From the NCBI GenBank assembly GCA_003075315.1, contig QDFQ01000004.1:124001-188000 (forward strand): 64,000 nt of DNA. The letters run 5' to 3'. The notes under the pieces are model-generated. The model ran no database searches, was not told where the DNA came from, and saw only the letters and a program-made list of their open reading frames with translations. A program made the position numbers and the translations under genes. The stretch comes from Arthrobacter sp. TPD3018 (lineage in GTDB: Bacteria; Pseudomonadota; Alphaproteobacteria; Sphingomonadales; Sphingomonadaceae). Positions 36,779-44,291 of the stretch are shown here, piece by piece; position 1 is the first letter of the stretch; each line of letters begins with the position of its first letter.

Positions 36779-37656
36779 AGCGCGCTCAGCACCTGTAGCG
36801 TCGCGCGCGTGAACGGGATCGGCCGACCCTCTGCGTCGAGCAGATTGGAACTCGTCGCGCTGCCGCCGGCGAGCGTCTGGTCGCCGACGTTGCTGCCGTC
36901 GAGCATCGCCTGCATCGCGCCGATCTTGCCCACCATCGCGTCGATCTCCGGGTTCGCCGCAGCGCGATCGTCGAGCAGCGCTCGGATCAGGCCACCGTGA
37001 TAGATGGCATCGGCCAGCTGCGCGGTCAGCGTCGCGTTCCCCGCCGTCGCCGACCCCGCCAGCAGCAACGTGCGGTAGGTCGCCGCGACCGCATTCTCGA
37101 TCAGCAGCGCGCCCAACAGGAAATGCTCGTCGTCGGCATAGGGATCGAAAGCCTGCCCGGGGGCGACGATGCCCGCGCGCTGCATCGCGATCGAAAAGGC
37201 GCCAGTGGCACCCGCCGACAGGTTGATCGCCGGTTGCGCCGCCGCCGCCGTGCCCATCTCGGCACGCAGCGTGGTGACATGGGCGGTCTTGTCGCTGGCA
37301 AGGTCCGCGGCGAGCGCGGCGATCGCGGGATCGGCGAACGAAACCTGCCGCGCGCCGGTTGTCGACCCCGCCAGGCCGACCCCGGTGGTCAGCACGGTGG
37401 GCAGGCCGGTGCCGCGTGCGGCATAGGCGTGATATTGCCCGCTGAGGTAGGCGAGTGTCAGCGGCAGGTTGAGCGGATGCGTCGCAATGCCCGCCGGGTC
37501 GGGCGCAGGCACGACGGCCACCGGTGCGCTGACGACGGGGACGGCATCGGATGATCCGCCGCCGCCCCCACAGCCGGCGAGCAGGGCGCCCGTCGAAAAG
37601 CCGGCGGCGAGGCGCAGGAAGTGGCGGCGGTCATGGGCATGGTCTCGGAACTGCAT
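36718..37656 (-). CDS. Ferritin-like-domain lipoprotein with Tat-type leader
   Basis: 312 residues. The leader DRRHFLRLAAGFSTGALLAGCGGGGG combines a twin-arginine motif with a lipobox Cys near residue 28. The mature part is helical with DDEHFLLGALLIENAVAATYRTLL, a ferritin-2-type helix pattern with paired Glu/His. ATG 37656 has AAAGG about 9 bases upstream. It is divergent from the beta-helix gene across a dyad-motif copy, so it seems part of the EPS regulon. Role unknown; such proteins are often found as cell-envelope components with no known substrate. Confidence 0.75.
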   Translation of the reverse strand: MQFRDHAHDRRHFLRLAAGFSTGALLAGCGGGGGSSDAVPVVSAPVAVVPAPDPAGIATHPLNLPLTLAYLSGQYHAYAARGTGLPTVLTTGVGLAGSTTGARQVSFADPAIAALAADLASDKTAHVTTLRAEMGTAAAAQPAINLSAGATGAFSIAMQRAGIVAPGQAFDPYADDEHFLLGALLIENAVAATYRTLLLAGSATAGNATLTAQLADAIYHGGLIRALLDDRAAANPEIDAMVGKIGAMQAMLDGSNVGDQTLAGGSATSSNLLDAEGRPIPFTRATLQVLSALYVSNAGPGGFLPAGANGVA

Positions 37657-37719
37657 GGCGCGGACCTTTCGCCCGAGCCCTTTCTCCATTCTTAACGTCG
37701 CCAAGAAGCGGGCATAAGT

Positions 37720-37733
37720 ACATCAAATGACGT
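37720..37733 (+). promoter_or_regulatory. EPS-cluster dyad motif, copy 7 (best match)
   Basis: ACATCA-AA-TGACGT, nearly a perfect palindrome, 64 bases before the ferritin-like start (37656) and 66 before the beta-helix start (37799). Confidence 0.6.
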
Positions 37734-37798
37734 AGTTTTGTCGGTTGCCGTGCGTCGGTTGCGGAACGTTAACCGTCCGCCTTCCTAAGGCTGCGGGC

Positions 37799-38926
37799 AT
37801 GACCAGCCCGATGCTCTCCACCGACATGACCGCCACTCTGCAAGCCGCGCTCGACGCCGCCGCGGCCGCCCGCGCCGCCTATACCGTGCCGCCAGGCGGG
37901 CATCGCCTGCTCGCGACCGGCCTCGGCTATGCCAGCAACGCCCGGATCATCGTCGCGGGCGATCTGTACAACGATCACGGGCCTGCGGTCGGCACGCATT
38001 ATTGCCTGACCAACCGGTCGGGCGGGCGCGTGTCGAACGTGACGATCATCGGCGCGGGGGGTGCCTTCGTCGGAAGCGCCTCCGATCCCGCCGGGGCGAC
38101 ACGCAAGGGGCTGGGGATCGTCGCGACCGACGGTTTCACCGTCATCGGCGTCGCAACGGCCGGGCCGCTGACCGGGTTCGGCATGGAGATCAAGAATTCC
38201 AGCGGCGGCCATATCAACGGGCTGGCGTTGCGATCGGGCGTCAATCGGCCGGGCGCGGACGGCCTTCACTTCTTCGGGGCCTGCAGTCGCGTCACCGGAT
38301 CGGGCATTGTCGTGCGCAGTGGCGACGATGCGCTGTCGTTCACCGCCGAAAACCATGAATCGATCGATGCCGTGATGGAACGGATCACGCTCACCACGAT
38401 GACGCTCGACAGCGCCGCCTTCTCCTGCATCAAATTCTTCACCAGCCCGACGACGGGCCGGGCGGCGATCCGCAAGGTCACGCTGACCGGGATCAAGGGG
38501 CGCATCACCGAAGGCCCGACCGGCTGCCCCCTCATCATGCAGAACACCGGCGCCGGGCAGGGCTGCGTGATCGAAGACATCACGATCGCCAATGCCGATC
38601 TCGACTTCGGTGCCGCGACGCAGGACGGGCCGACCGCCTATCTGACCGATTGCCGCAACGTCACGCTGCGCAACGTCACCTTGCGCGGGCGCCGCAACGG
38701 CCAATTCCTCCGCGCGATCCGCTGCACTGGCCTCCGCGTCACGGGTGAGGTGTGGGATACGATCCCCGGCAACTCCATGAACGACCTGGTCCAGCTCGAA
38801 TATTGCAGCGATTACGACGTCAATTTGATCGTCCGCTCGGCCACCGGCGCGCGGATCGGCACGCTGCGCGTCCGCAATGCCGGGGCCGATACCGGCATCC
38901 GCTATATCGGCATGACCGGATCGTGA
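37799..38926 (+). CDS. Right-handed beta-helix protein, GH28-like
   Basis: 375 residues without a clear signal peptide. Repeating short strands and the segment RPGADGLHFFGACSRVTGSGIVVRSGDDALSF resemble the polygalacturonase core, where NTDG and GDDC hold the catalytic Asps; here ADG and SGDDAL keep the Asp residues. It could be an EPS lyase/hydrolase or an epimerase-like beta-helix. ATG 37799 follows CTAAGG at about 8 bases. It is in the dyad-motif gene set, so a role in EPS processing is likely. Confidence 0.75.
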   Translation: MTSPMLSTDMTATLQAALDAAAAARAAYTVPPGGHRLLATGLGYASNARIIVAGDLYNDHGPAVGTHYCLTNRSGGRVSNVTIIGAGGAFVGSASDPAGATRKGLGIVATDGFTVIGVATAGPLTGFGMEIKNSSGGHINGLALRSGVNRPGADGLHFFGACSRVTGSGIVVRSGDDALSFTAENHESIDAVMERITLTTMTLDSAAFSCIKFFTSPTTGRAAIRKVTLTGIKGRITEGPTGCPLIMQNTGAGQGCVIEDITIANADLDFGAATQDGPTAYLTDCRNVTLRNVTLRGRRNGQFLRAIRCTGLRVTGEVWDTIPGNSMNDLVQLEYCSDYDVNLIVRSATGARIGTLRVRNAGADTGIRYIGMTGS

Positions 38927-38982
38927 AGGGCCCGCACCGACGCGACGCCGGGGACGCTGCCGGGAGTGGGGGAGGCCGCCGC

Positions 38983-39378
38983 CTAGGCGACCGATTGGGC
39001 GTCCTCCGGCGCTTCGAACAGGCGGCGGATATGCGTCACGATCTGATGTGCCGCGAACGGGGATGTCAGGGAATCGTGACGGGCTGAGCGGCCGATCGGG
39101 CTGCGATCGGCCTTGCGGATCAGCAGGATCGGTCGGTCGAGCCGCTCCAGCGCGTCGCAGACGTCGGCGTCGTCGAACAGAGCGATGCTGACGACGGCGG
39201 CCGTCGGGCGTTCGCGCAGGTTGCCGAGCAAGGTCACCGCCTCGCCGGGCGTCCGCGCCGGGCCGAGCACATGGGCGCCCGCATCGCCAAGGCCGCGACC
39301 GATATAATCGGCCAGGAACGGATCCTCCTCGATCAGCAGGACGAGCCGACCGGGCAGCGCCGGGGGTATCGTGGTCAT
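38983..39378 (-). CDS. Degenerate stand-alone receiver domain
   Basis: 131 residues with the receiver layout: LVLLIEEDPFLADYIGRGLGDAGAHVLGPARTPGEA keeps the acidic pair, but the phospho-acceptor position reads AAVVSIALFDD (Ser in place of Asp) and the Lys of KPF is missing (TSPFAA). It is therefore probably a pseudo-receiver that binds a partner without phosphotransfer. ATG 39378 is preferred; the frame runs back to 39642 in low-quality sequence. It lies 56 bases after the convergent beta-helix gene. Confidence 0.7.
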   Translation of the reverse strand: MTTIPPALPGRLVLLIEEDPFLADYIGRGLGDAGAHVLGPARTPGEAVTLLGNLRERPTAAVVSIALFDDADVCDALERLDRPILLIRKADRSPIGRSARHDSLTSPFAAHQIVTHIRRLFEAPEDAQSVA

Positions 39379-39448
39379 GATGTCGATCTTTCGAAATTGC
39401 GGGTGATGACCGACCGTCGCGATGGGACGTGGCATGGCATCCGCACCG

Positions 39449-41623
39449 TCAGGCAACGTAGCGGCGGGCGCACATCGCCTCGCGCTGCCGGGCGATATGG
39501 TCGATCTCCGCGTCCAGCGTGCCCAGTGCGGCATGATGGACGCTCGCCAGCGCCCCGTTCCGCGGATGCGACGCGCGCGCACCGAGCGCGGCGGCAGGCA
39601 CGGCCTCGACCAGAGCGGGATCGTATCGCAAAGCACCGGCAAGGCGCCGCGCCAGCTCTGCCCAGGTCATGCTTTGCGAACCCGCGAGATGACACAGCCC
39701 CTCGGTCTGGTCGATCAGCAGGTCGAGCATCGCATCGACGAGCGCGGTGGCGCCGACCGGCGTGATCCGGTGATCGTCCGCCGCGCGCACGGGGCGGCCG
39801 GTGGCCAGCGCCTCGATCACCATCGCGGCAAAGCTGCGGGGATCGTCGGCCGCGAGGATCGGCCCCGTCCGGATCACCAGCGCACCGGGCAAGCCGACGC
39901 AGCCGGCCTCCATCGCCGCCTTGCTGCGGCCGTAGGCGCTGAGCGGCGCAGGAGGTTCGGTTTCGGCATAGGCGCGCGACAGCATACCGTCGAACACAAG
40001 CGCGCTCGAGATGTGGACGCTGGCGATCCCGCGCGCGGCGCAGGCCTGCGCCAGAGCGATCGCGCCGGCTGCATCGATCGCGTGGCAGGCGGCCTCGGCC
40101 GTCTCCGCCACGTCGACGGACGCGCATCCTGTCGCATTGACGACGCCCCATGGACGGATGCGGTCGAGCGCAGGCGCAATATCCGCACCCCGCGTCAGGT
40201 CCAGATCCGTGCGCATCGTGGTGCGATAGGCGATGCCGCGTCGCCGACAGGCGCGGACGACCGCCCGGCCCAGCATGCCGGCGCCGCCGCAGATCAACAG
40301 CGGCGGCGTGTCGTTAGCGCGCGCGCCGGCCTGCGTCCCCGATGGTTGCGCCAGCGCCGGGTAGAGCAGCCGTTCCGGCCGCCGCCACCAGCCGGGCTGC
40401 TGCGCGACCGGATGGCGTCCGGCGCCGTTCGGCAGGCCCTGCCACAGCGTCGCAAGCGCGGTGGCACGCGGCGTACCGGTCGCGACGTCGAACACGCCGG
40501 CCTCGTAGCGGCCCGGTTTGGTCAGCAGCGTATCCCAGCCATGGCTGCCCAGCAGCGACCACGCAGTGACCGCGCGAATATCGACGCCCTCGCGGCGCAA
40601 TGCCTCGGCCGTGTCCCACGCCTCCGCCGCCCAGCGCAGCTGCTCCTCGCGCGTGCAGCCATTGTGCACCTCTGTCACCGCGATCGGCGTCGCATAGCGC
40701 TGCCACGCCTCGCGCAGCGCCCCGGCCAGCCCTGCGGGCGGCGGATCGAGCACCCGCACCGCCTCGACATCCGCATAGGATCGCCGGCCGTTGCCGCCAT
40801 GCGTACCCGCGGGATAGCGCTGCAGCCGGTGGTCGAGGAAACGGTCGCTGGTCAGATAATGGTTGATGCCGATGATGTCGGGCGGGCACGGATCGTCGGC
40901 GATCCGCAACAGCCGGTCCGCCAGCCTGTACCCGGCGATCCGCTGCCACAGCGGATGGTGCGGGGTCACGCGGCCGAACAACAGGTCCCAGCCGATCCAG
41001 CGGCGCAGATTGTCGAACGCCGCCTGCTCGCCGAGCGTCGTGGTCGCATAGGTGCGGCCGAGATCGTCGGTCTGGATCAGCCGTGCCGCGGGATTGACCC
41101 GGCGAATGGCGCGCATCGCCGCGCGCGTGCCGTCGATCTGATTGAGCAGCGCCCGCCAGAACGCGCCTTCGTCGCGGGCATGCGGATACCAATGGCCGTA
41201 CAGCGCCGAAAAGCGCGCGGTGGTCAGCGGTTCGTTGACCGGGGTCCAATCCTCGATCCACGGATAGCGTCGTGCGACCTGCCCGGCGTAGCGGCCCAGA
41301 CCCGGCGCGAAGCCGTCGTCGAGCAGATCGGTATGCGACGGGCCGCTGCCATGGTGGACCAGTCCCGCAATCGGCCGGATGCCCAGGTCGCGCAGGCGGT
41401 GCAGTCGCGCATCCGTCCACGTCCAATCGGGCTTGCCCGCGGCATCGGGGGCAACGCGCTCCCACAGGATCGGATAGCGGATCGCCGCCAGCCCCAGCGC
41501 GGCGAAGCGGTCCAGATCATCAAGCCGGATGTCGTGGCCGCTTAAGACCGTCTGATCGGAATAGCCGGCCACGGTCCGGCTGACCGTGCATTCCGCCCCG
41601 CCCCATAATTCCAGTGCCGCCAT
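39449..41623 (-). CDS. GH1-like hydrolase fused to RmlD-like reductase
   Basis: 724 residues in two parts. N-terminal GH1-type (beta-glucosidase) barrel, about 1-420, with acid/base Glu in WTPVNEPLTT and a likely nucleophile Glu in IAVTEVHNG. C-terminal RmlD-like sugar-nucleotide domain, about 435-700, with LLICGGAGMLGRAVV, SALVFDG and YGRSKAAME (YxxxK). RmlD makes dTDP-L-rhamnose by reduction, so the fusion could couple rhamnose supply to glycan handling. GGGAGG lies 6 bases before ATG 41623. Divergent from the transferase-mutase fusion. Confidence 0.85.
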   Translation of the reverse strand: MAALELWGGAECTVSRTVAGYSDQTVLSGHDIRLDDLDRFAALGLAAIRYPILWERVAPDAAGKPDWTWTDARLHRLRDLGIRPIAGLVHHGSGPSHTDLLDDGFAPGLGRYAGQVARRYPWIEDWTPVNEPLTTARFSALYGHWYPHARDEGAFWRALLNQIDGTRAAMRAIRRVNPAARLIQTDDLGRTYATTTLGEQAAFDNLRRWIGWDLLFGRVTPHHPLWQRIAGYRLADRLLRIADDPCPPDIIGINHYLTSDRFLDHRLQRYPAGTHGGNGRRSYADVEAVRVLDPPPAGLAGALREAWQRYATPIAVTEVHNGCTREEQLRWAAEAWDTAEALRREGVDIRAVTAWSLLGSHGWDTLLTKPGRYEAGVFDVATGTPRATALATLWQGLPNGAGRHPVAQQPGWWRRPERLLYPALAQPSGTQAGARANDTPPLLICGGAGMLGRAVVRACRRRGIAYRTTMRTDLDLTRGADIAPALDRIRPWGVVNATGCASVDVAETAEAACHAIDAAGAIALAQACAARGIASVHISSALVFDGMLSRAYAETEPPAPLSAYGRSKAAMEAGCVGLPGALVIRTGPILAADDPRSFAAMVIEALATGRPVRAADDHRITPVGATALVDAMLDLLIDQTEGLCHLAGSQSMTWAELARRLAGALRYDPALVEAVPAAALGARASHPRNGALASVHHAALGTLDAEIDHIARQREAMCARRYVA

Positions 41624-41771
41624 GGACACCTCCCGCCCCGCCCAACGGGCCACTGCCGGCATCGTTCCAAAAATCACGCTAACATGCATTACATATCAAT
41701 GGCTTAGCAGGAACCTCGCGATCCGGGGGCGTGTTTCCGAAGTGTGAACATCAACGATGAGGGACGATAGC

Positions 41772-44129
41772 GTGGCCAACCGGAATACCCCCAGCGCTTC
41801 GCCTTCGCCTCTCTATCACAAGCCCGCCCGGCCGACCTTGATCTGCTTCAGCCACCTGCGTTGGGCCTTCGTCTTCCAGCGGCCCCAGCATCTGATGACG
41901 CGCTTCGCCGCGACGCATGACGTGCTGTTCTGGGAGGAGCCCGACTATCGGCCGGGCCCGCCGGCGTTGCGGCGCACGCTGCACGCCGACGGCAGCGTCG
42001 TCGTGCTGACCCCGGAACTGGACGAAAGCCTGCGCGGGAAGGAGGATGCGGTGCTTCGCACCCTGCTCGACGACGCGCTGGCCGGCGTCACCGGGCCGGT
42101 GATCCGCTGGTATTACACACCGATGATGCTGCCGATCTCGGACCATGTCCCGGCGGCGTGCATCGTCTACGATTGCATGGACGAATTGTCCGCGTTCAAG
42201 GGTGCGCCGCCCGAGCTGATCGAGCGCGAGCGCCTGCTGCTGGCATGCGCCGATCTGGTCTTCACCGGTGGCACCAGCCTGTACGAGGCGAAGCGGGCGC
42301 GCCACGGCAACGTCCACGCCTTCCCCTCCAGCATCGACGTCGCGCATTTCGGGCGCGCGCGCGGGGACGTCGCGCCGCCCGGCGATCAGGCCGTGCTACC
42401 CCGGCCGCGGCTCGGTTTCGCGGGCGTCGTCGACGAACGGATGGACGTCGACCTGCTGGCCGCCGTGGCCGACGCGCATCCCGAATGGTCGCTGGTCGTC
42501 ATCGGCCCGGTGGTGAAGATCGACGAAGCCGACCTGCCGCGCCGCGCCAACATCCACTATCTGGGCAGCCGGTCCTACGCCGAGCTGCCCGATTACATGG
42601 CAGGCTGGGACGTCGCGCTGATGCCCTTTGCGATCAACGCGGCAACGCGGTTCATCAGCCCGACCAAGACGCCCGAGTATCTCGCCGCAGGCTGCCCCGT
42701 CGTCTCGACGCCGATCGTCGACGTCGTACGCCATTATGGCGCGCTGGACGGCGTGGCGATCGCCGACACGCCCGCCGACTTCGTCTCGGCGTGCGAGGCG
42801 GCGCTGGCGTTGCGGGCGGGCGGCACGGCCTGGCGAGACGCCGCCGACGCGCAGCTCGCGCGCGGGTCGTGGAACAGCACCGTGCTGGAAATGGCGGCGC
42901 TCATCGATGCCGAGATCGCCGGCCGCCACCGCCACGAACCGGTCGTGTCGCCCGTCACATGGCCACCGGTGCGCGACCGCTACGACGTGCTCGTCGTCGG
43001 GGCGGGGTTTGCCGGCGCGGTCATGGCGGAACGGCTGGCGGCGGACGGCGGCAAGCGCGTGCTGGTGATCGACCGGCGCCCGCATATCGCTGGCAATGCC
43101 TATGACGTGCACGACGCCGCGGGCATCCTGATCCACCAATACGGTCCGCACATCTTCCACACCAATTCCGCCGAGATCTTCGCCTATCTGTCGCGGTTCA
43201 CCGCCTGGCGTCCGTACGAGCATCGCGTACTGGCCGATATCGACGGTCTGCGCGTACCGATGCCGATCAACCGCACGACGCTGAATGCGCTCTACGGCCT
43301 GAGCCTGGACAGCGATTCGGAGGTCGCCGCGTTCCTGGCGGCGCGCGCCGAGCCGGTCGACCCGATCCGGACTGCCGCCGATGTCGTGATCTCCACGGTC
43401 GGACGCGACCTCTACGAAACCTTCTTCCGTGGCTATACCCGCAAGCAATGGGGCATGGACCCCAGCGACCTCGACAAATCGGTTACCGCGCGCGTGCCGA
43501 CGCGCACCGGCACCGACGATCGCTATTTCGGGGACGCGCATCAGGCGATGCCGCGCGACGGCTATACGCGAATGTTCGAGACGATGCTGGATCATCCCAA
43601 CATCGATCTGCTGCTCGGCGTCGATTACGCGGACGTGGTGGACGCCTACGACCACGATCATCTGGTCTTCACCGGCCCGATCGACGAATATTTCGGCTAT
43701 CGTTACGGCCGACTGCCGTATCGGTCGCTGCGGTTCGACCACCGCACGCTCGACGTTGCGCAGCACCAGCAGGTCGCGGTCGTCAATTATCCCGCCGACG
43801 ACGTGCCCTATACCCGCGTCACCGAATATAAGCATATGACGGGGCAGGTCAGCGACCGCACCAGTGTCACGTACGAATATCCCAGCGCCGACGGCGACCC
43901 GTATTATCCGATCCCGCGCGACGAAAATCAGGCGCTGTACAAGCGCTACGAGGCATTGGCGCTCGCGGAGCCGCACGTCAGCTTCGTCGGACGGCTCGCG
44001 ACCTATCGCTATTACAACATGGACCAGGTCGTCGGGCAGGCGCTCGCGACCTACCGACGGCTGAAGGCCGGTTGGCAGAGTTCGGCGCCAACCGCACCGG
44101 CCGTGGCTGTCAGGCACAGCGCGGTGTGA
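41772..44129 (+). CDS. Glycosyltransferase fused to UDP-galactopyranose mutase
   Basis: 785 residues. N-terminal GT-B transferase, about 1-395 (LICFSHLRWAFVFQRPQHLM, LGFAGVVDERMDVDLL, SPTKTPEYLAAGCPVVSTPI). From about residue 400 a complete UDP-galactopyranose mutase: FAD motif DVLVVGAGFAGAVMAERLA, HIAGNAYDV, YGPHIFHTN, RGYTRKQWG and YNMDQVVGQAL near the end. It converts UDP-galactopyranose to UDP-galactofuranose, so the polymer may contain galactofuranose and the transferase half may use it. I take GTG 41772 with GAGGGA upstream; ATG 41757 is also in frame but lacks a site. Confidence 0.9.
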   Translation: MANRNTPSASPSPLYHKPARPTLICFSHLRWAFVFQRPQHLMTRFAATHDVLFWEEPDYRPGPPALRRTLHADGSVVVLTPELDESLRGKEDAVLRTLLDDALAGVTGPVIRWYYTPMMLPISDHVPAACIVYDCMDELSAFKGAPPELIERERLLLACADLVFTGGTSLYEAKRARHGNVHAFPSSIDVAHFGRARGDVAPPGDQAVLPRPRLGFAGVVDERMDVDLLAAVADAHPEWSLVVIGPVVKIDEADLPRRANIHYLGSRSYAELPDYMAGWDVALMPFAINAATRFISPTKTPEYLAAGCPVVSTPIVDVVRHYGALDGVAIADTPADFVSACEAALALRAGGTAWRDAADAQLARGSWNSTVLEMAALIDAEIAGRHRHEPVVSPVTWPPVRDRYDVLVVGAGFAGAVMAERLAADGGKRVLVIDRRPHIAGNAYDVHDAAGILIHQYGPHIFHTNSAEIFAYLSRFTAWRPYEHRVLADIDGLRVPMPINRTTLNALYGLSLDSDSEVAAFLAARAEPVDPIRTAADVVISTVGRDLYETFFRGYTRKQWGMDPSDLDKSVTARVPTRTGTDDRYFGDAHQAMPRDGYTRMFETMLDHPNIDLLLGVDYADVVDAYDHDHLVFTGPIDEYFGYRYGRLPYRSLRFDHRTLDVAQHQQVAVVNYPADDVPYTRVTEYKHMTGQVSDRTSVTYEYPSADGDPYYPIPRDENQALYKRYEALALAEPHVSFVGRLATYRYYNMDQVVGQALATYRRLKAGWQSSAPTAPAVAVRHSAV

Positions 44130-44291
44130 TTGGCCGCGCCCAATTCAAAAGAACGTGACACGGCACGATCGGCGTCCGTGAACTACGGGATTTGCTCAAC
44201 AGCACCGCGTCACCGATTGTATCGAGAATTGCGGGCGTGACCCTTCGACGCTTCGGCATGGTATCACCGCTGGCCCGAGGCGCCGGGGTGC

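Noticed and set aside
39366..39380. GACATCATGACCACG on the minus strand as a cluster motif before the pseudo-receiver
   Set aside because: The two halves have no spacer and the sequence includes the start codon.
41748..41761. ACATCAACGATGAG before the transferase-mutase fusion as another EPS-cluster dyad
   Set aside because: The left half matches, but the right half is out of register and the position overlaps the possible start codon.
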